The notes under the pieces: generated by a model | What the model was told of the DNA's origin: nothing | The model's input: the letters and a program-made list of their open reading frames with translations, nothing else | The model's database searches: none | Made by a program: the position numbers and the translations under genes | Origin: Geoglobus acetivorans | Lineage (GTDB): Archaea > Halobacteriota > Archaeoglobi > Archaeoglobales > Archaeoglobaceae | Assembly (NCBI RefSeq): GCF_000789255.1 | Contig: NZ_CP009552.1 | Span: 62,001-126,000, forward strand | Length of the DNA: 64,000 bases | Direction of reading: 5' to 3' | Shown: positions 6,663-15,746 of the stretch, in pieces | Layout of the letters: every line of letters begins with the position of its first letter | Position numbering within the stretch: the stretch's first letter is position 1

Positions 6663-6689
6663 CCTTTATATCTTACCCACAAATGGGTA
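6663..6689 (+). promoter_or_regulatory. TATA box and palindromic operator candidate before the AbrB gene
   Basis: CCTTTATATC (6663-6672) is followed directly by the inverted repeat TACCCA-CAAA-TGGGTA (6674-6689), which ends three bases before the ATG at 6693. An AbrB/VapB-type antitoxin normally represses its own operon by binding such a repeat, which here would overlap the transcription start. Confidence 0.55.
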
Positions 6690-6692
6690 ATT

Positions 6693-6950
6693 ATGTCCAT
6701 AACCAGGATGGATCGAAGGGGCAGAATTACAATTCCCAAAGAAATCAGGGAAGAATTGAAGCTTAAAGAGGATGACGAACTCCTCATCTTCAAGCTTGCC
6801 AACAACATCCTGATTCTGAGAAAGGCTGACTTCAGCCATCTCATAGCTGAAGCGCTGAACGAGTTTAGAGAGCTGAGTGAAGAGGACATTGAAAGAATAA
6901 AGAAGGAAGTGAACAAACTTGCAGAAAAGAAAATTAAGGGTCTTTCCTGA
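6693..6950 (+). CDS. AbrB/VapB-type antitoxin (SpoVT-AbrB swapped-hairpin domain)
   Basis: This 85-residue protein starts SITRMDRRGRITIPKEIREE, the SpoVT/AbrB DNA-binding swapped-hairpin motif, followed by a charged helical C-terminus that would bind a toxin. The start at 6693 is chosen because it follows the TATA/operator directly; the upstream start at 6636 would put both inside the gene. The PIN-domain gene beginning at 6919 overlaps its 3' end, as in VapBC operons. That toxin is broken, so the antitoxin may persist as a regulator only. Confidence 0.85.
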   Translation: MSITRMDRRGRITIPKEIREELKLKEDDELLIFKLANNILILRKADFSHLIAEALNEFRELSEEDIERIKKEVNKLAEKKIKGLS

Positions 6951-7342
6951 CACCAACCTTTTCATCTCCTCTGCAAAATCAGGAATTGCAAAATCCACAG
7001 CCTTAATGTTCAGGCTATGTTTTTCCGAAGAGATTGAGCTTATCGGAAATTCGATTTTGCTGGAGGAATTCAAAAAATACGAAAAACTTCTCGGAAAATC
7101 AGGAAGAATTCTGCTTGAGATTATCAGAGGCAGAATTTAACTCATCGAGCCAGATTATGGAAGCATAGAGGTCTGCAAAAAATTCATGCCAGAAAATGAG
7201 TTTGCGGATCTTTACCATGGCTTCGACCTGCCTTAAGGCTGAAGCGGTAATGATTACAAATGATAAGCATTTTGACAAAATAAAGGAGGCAGGATTAATC
7301 AGGGTTTGGAGCATCAGCGAGGCTATCAGGGAGCTTCTTTAG
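6919..7342 (+). pseudogene. Broken PIN-domain toxin gene (VapC-like)
   Basis: A TTG at 6919 begins KRKLRVFPDTNLFISSAKSG, with the PIN-domain DTN motif carrying the first catalytic Asp. The frame is cut by a TAA at 7138-7140 in RGRI-stop-LIEPDYGS, where one substitution would restore Glu. A one-base frameshift near 7220 then separates EFADLYH from ASTCLKAEAVMITNDKHFDK, which contains the late PIN TNDKHFD motif. The last segment ends at a TAG at 7340-7342. Two independent lesions argue for true decay rather than sequencing error. Confidence 0.8.
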
Positions 7343-7421
7343 TGGGTCTTTTAGGAGTTTCCGATACCTTGCCGGTGGGTTAGGAGACCTGTATCTATTC
7401 TCCCAACAAATCTGTTTCGTC

Positions 7422-7517
7422 ATGCTGGAGGTTATAAAGGCAGTTTATGGGGGTGGCGTGTTCAAATCTCTTGAAGAGGTAAATCTAAAGGAAGGAAACG
7501 GCGATGAGGGAGTATAA
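7422..7517 (+). pseudogene. Truncated DUF104 (AF2212-like) antitoxin remnant
   Basis: The 31-codon frame MLEVIKAVYGGGVFKSLEEV continues NLKEGNGDEGV and stops. It matches the start of the small DUF104/AF2212-like antitoxins (VIxAVYExGVFKPLExVxLKEG), which are usually about 60-75 residues long and paired with PIN toxins. The C-terminal half is missing or out of frame. Confidence 0.6.
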
Positions 7518-7569
7518 ATGAGAGTGCGGTCGAAAAACAAGGGAAGTCTCCAAATAGAGGAGAGTGAAA

Positions 7570-7713
7570 GTGGAAGTTCTGCATAGTAATTGCTTTACCT
7601 CCCTACGAACTGAAAAGGAGAAACAACGAAAATTGAAATCGATTTCACTCCCGAATGATGCGCTTATTGCGGCAACAACGTTCGACAGAGGCTTTGAAAG
7701 AGTTGACTTTTGA
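7570..7713 (+). pseudogene. Remnant of a second PIN-domain toxin (C-terminal end)
   Basis: The open frame from 7570 ends LPNDALIAATTFDRGFERVD then F and stop. The PNDALIAA and FDRGFERVDF elements are the last PIN-domain motifs, but residues normally between them appear deleted, and nothing upstream in frame resembles the N-terminal PIN motif. Together with the DUF104 fragment just before, this is a collapsed VapBC-type locus. Confidence 0.6.
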
Positions 7714-7717
7714 AAGT

Positions 7718-7732
7718 CCTCACGCTGTGAGG
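7718..7732. terminator. Hairpin downstream of the thiolase gene, possible terminator
   Basis: CCTCAC-GCT-GTGAGG forms a six-pair stem 26-40 bp beyond the thiolase stop codon. Minus-strand RNA has a short U-rich stretch just before it rather than after, so a terminator role is only a suggestion. Confidence 0.3.
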
Positions 7733-7757
7733 GTAAAAAATGTGGGGTTTGAATTTT

Positions 7758-9032
7758 TCAGACCCTTTCAAACACAGCAGCAATCCCCATTCCGCCGCCT
7801 ATGCAGAGCGACACTAATCCGTAATCTGCCTTTCTCCTCTCCATCTCGTGGATGAGAGTCACGGTAATCCTCGCTCCTGTTGCCCCAATCGGGTGTCCCA
7901 GGCTTATCCCGCTGCCGTGCACGTTTACTCTTTCGAGATCAAGGTTCAGCTCCTTCACCACAGCCAGAGCCTGGGCAGCGAAAGCTTCATTCAGCTCTAT
8001 GAGGTCGATGTCGTCTAAGCTGATTCCGGCCCTCTTCACGGCCTTCTGTATCGCCGGTATTGGCCCGAGGCCCATGTATGCGGGATCAATGCCTGCCGAA
8101 GCGTAGCTCAGGATCCTGACCTTCGGCTCAAGGCCAAGCTCCTCCGCATACTTCTCATCCATCAGAAGCAGAGCAGCAGCACCATCGTTCACGCCACTTG
8201 CGTTTCCTGCCGTAACCGTTCCACCCTTCCTGAACACCGGCGGTAGCTTTGCGAGCTTTTCCAGACTCGTATCTCTTCTCGGATGCTCGTCCGTATCCAC
8301 AACCACTTCACCCTTCCTGGTTTTGATGACAACGGGTTCGATTTCCTGAGCAAAAATGCCATCATCTATGGCCTTTACTGCTCTCATGTGGCTCTCGTAG
8401 GCCAGTTCGTCCTGCTCCTCCCTGCTTATGCCGTAAAGCTCGGCTATATTCTCGGCTGTGTTCCCCATGTGGTAGCCGTAGAACTTCTCCCACAGCCCGT
8501 CATATACCATCACGTCAACAACCTCATCTATCGCGTTTATGCTCATCCTGTATCCCCATCTCGCCTTCCTCATCGCATAGGGCGCGTTGCTCATGCTCTC
8601 CATACCGCCTGCGACCACCGCTCTTGCCCCATCGCTGATCGATTGTGCTGCGGCTATTATCGCCTTCAGTCCGCTACCGCAGACCTTGTTGAGGGTGTAT
8701 GCGGGAATTTCCTTGGGAATCCCTGAGTAAATCCCGGCCTGTCTCGCGGGATTCTGGCCCTGTGCGGCCTGAAGAACGTTGCCCATTATGACCTCGTCTA
8801 TTTCCACCTCAACGCCGTCGAACTCGTAATCGCCCTCAAGCTCTATCCTGCCCTTCGGCAGCTTTGACGGATAGAAGTCGTATGAATCTTTGGTTGCAGC
8901 TGGTCTAACTCCAGCCTTTTTCATCAGAGCTCTTATCGCAATTGCTCCAAGTTCATAAGCCTGCAGGTCCTTCAGCGAGCCTCCAAATTTTCCCACTGGG
9001 GTTCTCACACCATCGACAATGACTGCTGGCAT
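7758..9032 (-). CDS. Acetyl-CoA C-acetyltransferase (thiolase)
   Basis: This 424-residue thiolase has all the usual catalytic elements: [10 protein letters not shown] (acylated Cys), [10 protein letters not shown] (His) and [10 protein letters not shown] (second Cys). It would interconvert acetoacetyl-CoA and acetyl-CoA, or cleave 3-ketoacyl-CoA at the end of beta-oxidation. Between KKAGVRP and [11 protein letters not shown] there is an extra segment of about 34 residues containing [20 protein letters not shown], not present in the bacterial enzymes I know. It stands alone here; beta-oxidation genes lie about 40 kb away. A TATA-like GATTATATTG lies upstream. Confidence 0.9.
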   Translation of the reverse strand: MPAVIVDGVRTPVGKFGGSLKDLQAYELGAIAIRALMKKAGVRPAATKDSYDFYPSKLPKGRIELEGDYEFDGVEVEIDEVIMGNVLQAAQGQNPARQAGIYSGIPKEIPAYTLNKVCGSGLKAIIAAAQSISDGARAVVAGGMESMSNAPYAMRKARWGYRMSINAIDEVVDVMVYDGLWEKFYGYHMGNTAENIAELYGISREEQDELAYESHMRAVKAIDDGIFAQEIEPVVIKTRKGEVVVDTDEHPRRDTSLEKLAKLPPVFRKGGTVTAGNASGVNDGAAALLLMDEKYAEELGLEPKVRILSYASAGIDPAYMGLGPIPAIQKAVKRAGISLDDIDLIELNEAFAAQALAVVKELNLDLERVNVHGSGISLGHPIGATGARITVTLIHEMERRKADYGLVSLCIGGGMGIAAVFERV

Positions 9033-9034
9033 AA

Positions 9035-9054
9035 TGTCACAGTTGATGGTGACA
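9035..9054. promoter_or_regulatory. Inverted repeat between the thiolase TATA box and start codon
   Basis: TGTCAC-AGTTGATG-GTGACA is a perfect six-base inverted repeat that begins two bases upstream of the thiolase start codon and abuts the TATA element at about 9050-9060. Its position fits a repressor operator. Confidence 0.45.
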
Positions 9055-9086
9055 ATATAATCTTTCCGTTTTTGTCAACTTTTACG

Positions 9087-11363
9087 TTACTGTCCGTAGG
9101 TCTCTTCACTCCCCACCGTGACCGTTGGCTCCGGGTCAACGTACTTTCTTACGAGTATCCAGTCGTAGTGGGCGGGGGGATTATTTGCCTGTGTGCTCAA
9201 CCCAGGAAACTCTGGAGCAATTATGCCCACATAGTATGATCCGGATTTCGCATGGTTGTACAGGGCGTGGATGTATCCGTTGTAATACGCTATGCCTGCG
9301 ACCTGCCAGTTTGATGGATTCACAACATCGCCAATGGAAGATAATAGAGTTGCCTGCCGGTAATACGTAGGAGGTGCACTGTATTTAAGCAGGGTTTCCT
9401 CAGTACCGCTGATCCCCGTGCCATCGTAATGCGAGACCCTCATACTGGCGATATAGAACTCACCGCTGGCAGTTTTCATCAACGCACCGAGGGCATCGTC
9501 GTCTTCAGTGTATGCTCTGACCTCCACTGCGAAACTCTGTGGTAAATTCACATTGGCCGTCAGGAAGTAGTCAGCATTTGATGTGTCGGAGGTAACTTCA
9601 CTGTTCGCTGGATTCCATATGAATGTTGGATTGATACGAGACCAGCTCTCCCATACAGTATACAGGGAGCTCGAATCCGAATCAAAGTGGTCGAAGAAGA
9701 TGAACGTGGAACTTCCACTGCTTTCGGAATTTGTTGTGGGGTTTCCGTAGTACATGTAAATTGTAGTGGTGCTGCTCGCCGGAATGCTGGGCACCCTGAC
9801 CCAGATCTTCGCACTACTGCCGTAATTCCACTCCTCTATCCAGTAACTCAGTGGATTGCCGAGATCGTCAGTGAACCTTATGTCCGATCCATCGCTGTTC
9901 ACGTTACTCCAGTTGAATGAGGCGTTTAACGTGACGAGCACCTGGTAATCTGCCAGCGAATTGCCAGAATTCTCCCGGATTGTTATGGGGACGCGGTAAC
10001 TCCATCCGGGGAGCCAGAATGCCGTTACGTTTATCACATCCAGGCTGAGCACGTCTCCCGCATCACCGGCGAAGGCGTATATCTTTACGCTACCGTTTGA
10101 AAGTGCTGTGGCCTGCACATTAACGACTCCGTTGGTGTCTGTGAGTGCGGAGGTGGTGTTCAGTACAATGACCGAGGAATTTGTGACGGAAAATCTAACC
10201 TCCACACCCGGAACTGGTGAGGACTGGGAATCGACAACTCTTACGGACAGAGTCTTTTTAAGACCGTCTTTCCCGGCATCCCACACTCCACCGCTGTCAA
10301 GCCAGTTTACCTGCAGCAGTGAACTTGCATTCGTTCCCTGAGGCTGAATTACGGTTATGCTGTATGATGTGCTCAGACTTCCTGCTGAAAATATAACGCT
10401 TCCACTTCCAGCATTCTGGGCTTTGAACGACGTTCTCGCAACACCTGAAATATCGGTCTCTATGTTTGAAGGAACTGCATTTCCTATACCCCCGGAAACG
10501 GTTACGTTAACTTTCAAACCTGTTATTGGGTTCAGATAGTCATCCAGAAGTGCAGCACCAAGCTCCTGGATGTCTCCTGCAGACAGTGTGTATGAATCGA
10601 ATGGGTTGACTTTCAGCATGTACTTTGGACCTGGTTTGAACTCGTGGTCTGAGACAACGATAGTGGATAGAAATCCTGATGGAATGGTGGCCTTCACCTT
10701 GTTGCCCGAGACCGATAAACCCGCACTTGCCCAGTAGTCTGGATTTACGCTCTCAAATTCCACTGTGATGTTTTCTGCGTAGAATCTCCCACCCGAAGAG
10801 ACCGCTCTGAATGAGAACTCGTGGGGAGAATTGTATGCCCTGTTGATGCTCGAATTTACTATAACAAGATTGACCCCTCCGCTGAGCATTTTCTGGTCTC
10901 CCGCAATCCCTAATCCTCCGTTGCTTTTCTGAAATACAGCCGTATTTTCAAAGATGAAGGTTGTATCGGGATAGAAGTAGTTATCAATTTTCACGTATAT
11001 TCTGCTGGACTCATAGCTCTTTGAAAGTGTCAGTTTACTGCCATTTGGCAGCGTGATCTCGGCCGAGATGTTTACAGTAAATGGTTCCGTCCAGATTGAA
11101 AATCCTGCAGGTTCGGGTGTTAGCAGAAAGAGATAGTCGGGGTATTCCGGGGTTTTTACAAGCAGGAATGCATTATTTCCAGAGGATATGAGGGCTGAGA
11201 ATTTTTCCATTTCAGCCTTAACAGATTTCACATTGTCATACTCTATCTTTTTCAGCTGATCGGGAATCAGAGTGGTCTGAACAAAGGCAAGGAATATTAT
11301 CATTATCTGGAGCAGGAGTATGAATCCTATTATGGGTGAAACTCCACTGTTATCTCCAGACAC
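9087..11363 (-). CDS. Large pilin-like surface protein with Ig-like and DUF2341 domains
   Basis: This 758-residue protein begins SGDNSGVSPIIGFILLLQIM, like the N-termini of archaeal type IV pilin-type proteins, so cleavage near Gly7 by a prepilin peptidase is plausible. The hydrophobic helix is followed by beta-rich regions, two Ig/Big-like segments (about residues 250-345 and 346-445), a DUF2341 domain from about 455 (WSYRVPITI, IYMYYGNP), and a C-terminal lectin-like region. The start is GTG 11363, about 26 nt after GCTTTATATT, so probably leaderless. It is divergent from a pilus-type ATPase operon 84 bp away, suggesting a surface-displayed adhesin or minor pilin. Confidence 0.75.
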   Translation of the reverse strand: MSGDNSGVSPIIGFILLLQIMIIFLAFVQTTLIPDQLKKIEYDNVKSVKAEMEKFSALISSGNNAFLLVKTPEYPDYLFLLTPEPAGFSIWTEPFTVNISAEITLPNGSKLTLSKSYESSRIYVKIDNYFYPDTTFIFENTAVFQKSNGGLGIAGDQKMLSGGVNLVIVNSSINRAYNSPHEFSFRAVSSGGRFYAENITVEFESVNPDYWASAGLSVSGNKVKATIPSGFLSTIVVSDHEFKPGPKYMLKVNPFDSYTLSAGDIQELGAALLDDYLNPITGLKVNVTVSGGIGNAVPSNIETDISGVARTSFKAQNAGSGSVIFSAGSLSTSYSITVIQPQGTNASSLLQVNWLDSGGVWDAGKDGLKKTLSVRVVDSQSSPVPGVEVRFSVTNSSVIVLNTTSALTDTNGVVNVQATALSNGSVKIYAFAGDAGDVLSLDVINVTAFWLPGWSYRVPITIRENSGNSLADYQVLVTLNASFNWSNVNSDGSDIRFTDDLGNPLSYWIEEWNYGSSAKIWVRVPSIPASSTTTIYMYYGNPTTNSESSGSSTFIFFDHFDSDSSSLYTVWESWSRINPTFIWNPANSEVTSDTSNADYFLTANVNLPQSFAVEVRAYTEDDDALGALMKTASGEFYIASMRVSHYDGTGISGTEETLLKYSAPPTYYRQATLLSSIGDVVNPSNWQVAGIAYYNGYIHALYNHAKSGSYYVGIIAPEFPGLSTQANNPPAHYDWILVRKYVDPEPTVTVGSEETYGQ

Positions 11364-11447
11364 GTTTTCAATTCTGTCACTTCAATAATATAAAGCCTTC
11401 TAAAAATCGAGGAAAGATTTATTATTTTCTTGGAATAATTCATCTCG

Positions 11448-12986
11448 ATGCTCAACAATCCTTACTATCTCAGTATCAGAAACTTCATTGAGGATGCCGG
11501 AATGGAGCTTGTTGAGGGAGAAGATGTTCCCGAAGGTTATACTGTTGTTGATGAGTACTGGCTCATTGACAGGCTGGCTCTGGTCAGGATTCTTGAAAGT
11601 GTTGAGAGTTACAGAAAAAAATACTGGTTGATAGAACCCCAGATATCTGAAGATGAAGCAATGCTCCTTTATACCATCTATGAAGACGTGAGGCAGAGTT
11701 TCCTTTATCTTATGGGGGAAGATAACTTCGACAGACTTTTCAAAAGTTTGAAAAAGGTTCTTGGAGACTATGCGGTGAAAACGAAAGATGAGCTGTTTTA
11801 CAAGCTCCTTTACTATTTCGTTAGGGACTTTCTCGGACTCGGGATCGTTGAACCAATCCTGTTCGATGAAAATGTCGAGGATGTGAGCTGTGATGGATAT
11901 GGGGTTCCGATTTTCGTCTATCACCGAAAATACGGGAACATGTCTACCAACATAGTGCTTGAGAAGGATGTGCTCGACAACTACGTTCTTTTGCTCGCTC
12001 AGCGAGCCAACAAGCATCTCAGCTACTCCAGTCCAATCATTGATGCAACCCTCCCTGATGGGAGCAGGATCCAGATAACCTATGGCTCGGAAATCTCCAC
12101 ACGGGGAAGCACATTCACAATACGGAAGTTCAGAGAAGAACCCTTTACCCCAGTTGAGCTGATGGATTTTGGCACGATTTCTGCAAGAATGCTTGCATAC
12201 TTCTGGATTTTAATTGAGAACAAGAAGAACGTCATGGTCATTGGTGAGACTGCAAGCGGTAAGACCACAACGCTCAATGCTCTCCTTATGTTCATACCCC
12301 CTGACAGCAAAATTGTCTCCATAGAGGACACGAGGGAGATCCAGCTCTATCACGAAAACTGGATACCCGAGGTCACACGGCTGAGCATAGAGGGACAGGA
12401 AATCGATATGTATGATCTGTTGAGAGCAGCCCTAAGGCAGAGGCCTGAATACATAATTGTTGGTGAGGTGAGGGGTAAGGAAGCACAGACACTGTTTCAG
12501 GCAATGGCCACAGGTCATGCGGCCTACGCAACATTCCATGCCGGCGATGTGAACCAGCTCATCCACAGGCTTGAAGAAGACCCTCTAAATGTGCCGAGAG
12601 TCCTCATCCAGTATCTCGATGCCGTTGCGATTCAGGGCAGATGGGTTACGAAAACCGAGAAAAAGAGGAGAATTAAATCCGTGTACGAGATTCTTGGAAT
12701 TGAGCCAACAACAAAAGAACTTTTGCTGAATCCCGTTTACAGGTGGGAACCTCATGATGATCGGTTCATCGAGACATCTTCTTCCGCCAAACTTGAGTCG
12801 ATTTCGAGTTCAACGGGGCTATCCGTGTCTGAATTGCTTGAGGAGCTTGATAGGCGGACAAAGTTTCTGGAAATGCTGAGAGAAAAGGGGGTCAAGAGGT
12901 TTGGGGAGTTTGTAAAGTATGTTTCACTGTATAACGCAAATTCAGAGATCGCATTCGAGAAGCTCCAGGAAACGGAGGTATCCTGA
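11448..12986 (+). CDS. Type II/IV secretion system (pilus-type) ATPase
   Basis: This 512-residue GspE/TadA-type ATPase has an N-terminal domain, then the Walker A motif GETASGKTTT at about residues 266-275, an Asp box SIEDTREIQL, Walker B YIIVGEVRG at about 333-341, and a His-box region (GHAAYATFHAG). Such hexameric ATPases drive assembly of archaeal type IV pili or related fibres from the cytoplasmic side. It overlaps the platform gene by one base and is divergent from a pilin-like protein, so a dedicated pilus or adhesin system is likely. A TATA-like GATTTATTA lies about 30 nt before the ATG. Confidence 0.9.
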   Translation: MLNNPYYLSIRNFIEDAGMELVEGEDVPEGYTVVDEYWLIDRLALVRILESVESYRKKYWLIEPQISEDEAMLLYTIYEDVRQSFLYLMGEDNFDRLFKSLKKVLGDYAVKTKDELFYKLLYYFVRDFLGLGIVEPILFDENVEDVSCDGYGVPIFVYHRKYGNMSTNIVLEKDVLDNYVLLLAQRANKHLSYSSPIIDATLPDGSRIQITYGSEISTRGSTFTIRKFREEPFTPVELMDFGTISARMLAYFWILIENKKNVMVIGETASGKTTTLNALLMFIPPDSKIVSIEDTREIQLYHENWIPEVTRLSIEGQEIDMYDLLRAALRQRPEYIIVGEVRGKEAQTLFQAMATGHAAYATFHAGDVNQLIHRLEEDPLNVPRVLIQYLDAVAIQGRWVTKTEKKRRIKSVYEILGIEPTTKELLLNPVYRWEPHDDRFIETSSSAKLESISSSTGLSVSELLEELDRRTKFLEMLREKGVKRFGEFVKYVSLYNANSEIAFEKLQETEVS

Positions 12987-14929
12987 TGCCCTATACTCCT
13001 GCGTTTTTGAGGAGAATGTATGCCAGGAAATGGCTGAAAAACAGAAAGAGATATGCTGATATAGATAGGGCCATCAAAGCTTCCAGGTTAAATTTCACCG
13101 TGTATGAGTTTCTTGCAGCTGCTGCTTTTTACTCATGTCTGGTATTTGTACTCTCGTTCGTCTTTCTCAGTCTTGCCGTAAAGGTGTTTTTTGACGATGT
13201 TGCAAGATATGCAGTAAGCATTACCATGAATGAGCTGGTCAGGTTCCTGATGCCCACTGTGAAAAATGTTCCCCATTTCGGGATTGGAGATACGGTTTCG
13301 GAATACTCGCCCATAGTGAGGTATTATGCTGAAAAGTATTATTACATCGCCATGCTCATCCCCTCTTACCTGTTTTACAGACTTGCCAGATACTCCATTC
13401 TGTCCTATCCTTTCTTTCTGGCCAAAAGGAGAAAGGGCGAGATAGACCTGTATCTCCCACATGCTGTAAATATGATGTATGGAATGGCTGTGGGTGGTTT
13501 GAGTCCTGTAGAGGTTTTGAAGGAAGTCTCAAAGCTTCACTATCTCTTTGGGGAGGTCAGTGTTGAGCTGAAAGAGGTTATCAAGCATTTTGAGGTGTTC
13601 AGGAAGGATATTTTTTCGAGCATGAGGTATGTCAGAGACACCACACCCAGCAAAAAGCTTTCAGCGTTTTTGGATAGCCTGATAGTGGTGTTGCAGGGAG
13701 GAGGGAGCCTGGTGGATTATCTCAAGTCCAAGTCTGAAGAATATGAGGAGGAAAAGGACATCGCCTTTGATGAGGTCACGAGCTTTATGGAAATCCTGTT
13801 TGAGATCTACATTTCCATATTCATGATGTTTCCGTTGCTGCTGCTAATCGTACTTGTCGTTTCAAAATTCATCTCTCAGGACATAATGGATGGGTATGTT
13901 TACATGATTTATTTCCTGCTACCGGTTTCGGCAGTGTTCATAATCTATCTGGCGAAGTCAACTCTCCCGTTTACGGGGTCTTCCATTGTGGCGGTTAAGG
14001 ATGAGGGTCTGGCGGTGAATGTTTATGTTTATTCCAGGAAGGTGAGGAGGTTCAAAAGGAGCCTGGTGAAAAGGATTGTTAACAGAATTGTCAGATTTGC
14101 TCTGCACCCCTATACGACACCTATCGCATACATGGACTCAAAAATAGTGGCGGTGCATGTGCTCATTTATTCTGCTGCTGCATTCTACATTTTATGGAGC
14201 AGAAATTACATTGAACCTGAAAATTACGCAATACCCGCTTTTGCGCTTTTTTCCATACTTACTGTAATCTTTGAGATGAAGCACAGGGTGATTTCACGGG
14301 CTGAAGAAAGGCTGCCTGAATTCTTCAGCGAGATTGCGATGCTTAACGAGTCGGGTGTTTCGATTTTTGATGGGATAAGGCTGGTGTCCAGAGGAGGCAC
14401 CGACATACTTTCAAGGGAATTTGCCGACATAGGCAGGTACGTCGAGATCGGCCTCCCCGTCACGAGATCTTTTTCGAGACTGGCATATCGAATAAAAAGC
14501 GATATTTTTGCAAAGGCGATCCCCATAGCGGTAAAGACTCTCGAAACAAACTCCACAGTAAAGGATGCGTTTACAACGGTTTCCCGGTTTATTGAGTCTG
14601 AGATTCTATTCAGAAAAAGGTTGAAGTCCAGTCTCATGCCCTACCTTGCCATAGTTTACCTTTCTGTTGGAGTTTTCATCTTTGTAACCTATCTGCTCAT
14701 TTCCAAGTTTCTTGTCGTCTTCTCGGGAATGGACGTGGAGGTCATGGGTATGAAGGCGTCATTTGATGTTGAGATGATAAGACAGACTTTCATGAGGACT
14801 CTTTATCTCATTTCATTCCTTTCGGGGATCATTGCAGGGACGATATCTGAGATGAGGGTTACGGGAGGATTCAAACACGCCTTATTCCTGACCTTCATTA
14901 CCTATGTATCTTTCACGTATTTTGTATGA
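12986..14929 (+). CDS. Type II secretion F-domain (TadC/PilC-like) membrane platform protein
   Basis: This 647-residue membrane protein has two type II secretion F domains: the first around residues 155-255 (HAVNMMYGMAVGGLSPVEVL) and the second around 440-545 (FFSEIAMLNESGVSIFDGI), each followed by membrane helices. Archaeal platform proteins are often such tandem duplications. It would sit in the cytoplasmic membrane and work with the ATPase encoded immediately upstream, whose stop it overlaps (TGATG). No prepilin peptidase or further small pilin gene is seen in this window. Confidence 0.9.
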   Translation: MPYTPAFLRRMYARKWLKNRKRYADIDRAIKASRLNFTVYEFLAAAAFYSCLVFVLSFVFLSLAVKVFFDDVARYAVSITMNELVRFLMPTVKNVPHFGIGDTVSEYSPIVRYYAEKYYYIAMLIPSYLFYRLARYSILSYPFFLAKRRKGEIDLYLPHAVNMMYGMAVGGLSPVEVLKEVSKLHYLFGEVSVELKEVIKHFEVFRKDIFSSMRYVRDTTPSKKLSAFLDSLIVVLQGGGSLVDYLKSKSEEYEEEKDIAFDEVTSFMEILFEIYISIFMMFPLLLLIVLVVSKFISQDIMDGYVYMIYFLLPVSAVFIIYLAKSTLPFTGSSIVAVKDEGLAVNVYVYSRKVRRFKRSLVKRIVNRIVRFALHPYTTPIAYMDSKIVAVHVLIYSAAAFYILWSRNYIEPENYAIPAFALFSILTVIFEMKHRVISRAEERLPEFFSEIAMLNESGVSIFDGIRLVSRGGTDILSREFADIGRYVEIGLPVTRSFSRLAYRIKSDIFAKAIPIAVKTLETNSTVKDAFTTVSRFIESEILFRKRLKSSLMPYLAIVYLSVGVFIFVTYLLISKFLVVFSGMDVEVMGMKASFDVEMIRQTFMRTLYLISFLSGIIAGTISEMRVTGGFKHALFLTFITYVSFTYFV

Positions 14930-14972
14930 GCCATAAAAAATATTGATGTGGTTTTTAACAAGTTATTTTTAC

Positions 14973-15746
14973 ATGGTACTGATTGAGCTTCTCGACGAAG
15001 CATTGAGTATGAGGTATTCCAGATTGCCTGAGATCGAGTCTGAAACATTTTCGGTAATAGGTGATATTCATGCCGACTCCAGAGCCCTGAAAATCCTGAC
15101 AGAGGATGCGTTCAGGCCCGTAGTCTTCTTAGGAGATTATGCTGACAGGGGTGATGAGCCGGTTGAGGTTTACAGGGCAATTCTCGAGGGTTATATCAGC
15201 GGGGATTACATTCTCCTCAGGGGAAATCATGAGTCTGAGAATGTAATACCTCATGATTTGCCTTGCAGGCTGGGGGAAGAGGAATGGGGAGAAGAGTTTT
15301 ACAGAAAACTTCTGAAATTCTGGAAAACGCTCCCCTGCTGCTGCATAATAAATGGTGAGATTTTTGCAGTGCATGGTGGAATCTACACAAAGGGCTGCAG
15401 GATTGTTGGTGAGGGTATAAAACGTTCGGAATTAATGCGGGATGATGCTGAGATTGAGCTGATGTGGAATGACCCCTGGGAAAACAATGAATGTGCGCGG
15501 AATTTTGAGAGGGGAATCGGTTACAGATTTGGGGCTAAAGCCACCGGCAGATTCCTCGAGGATCTCGGTCTGAAAGTTGTGGTGAGGAGTCATGAACCCT
15601 ACAAGGTTCTGAAGGTTGAACATAATGGTATGGTTGTCACCATCGGGTCGACTGGGGTATATGGCACGAGAATAGCGAGACTTAATGTTTGTGGAAAATT
15701 CAGAGATGGATACGATTTATGTCAAAATTTTGGAGAAATTTTTTAG
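14973..15746 (+). CDS. PPP-family serine/threonine phosphatase (metallophosphoesterase)
   Basis: This protein of about 257 residues has the PPP signatures GDIHAD, GDYADRGD and LRGNHESEN in order, then a late His motif (VHGG and RSHEPY) completing the two-metal site. It would dephosphorylate proteins or small phosphoesters in the cytoplasm. The ATG at 14973 (MVLIELLDEALSMRY) is preferred because the upstream alternative at 14943 adds a short hydrophobic stretch uncommon in this family. It follows the pilus platform gene by 43 bp on the same strand, which could link it to control of the pilus, though that is speculative. Confidence 0.85.
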   Translation: MVLIELLDEALSMRYSRLPEIESETFSVIGDIHADSRALKILTEDAFRPVVFLGDYADRGDEPVEVYRAILEGYISGDYILLRGNHESENVIPHDLPCRLGEEEWGEEFYRKLLKFWKTLPCCCIINGEIFAVHGGIYTKGCRIVGEGIKRSELMRDDAEIELMWNDPWENNECARNFERGIGYRFGAKATGRFLEDLGLKVVVRSHEPYKVLKVEHNGMVVTIGSTGVYGTRIARLNVCGKFRDGYDLCQNFGEIF

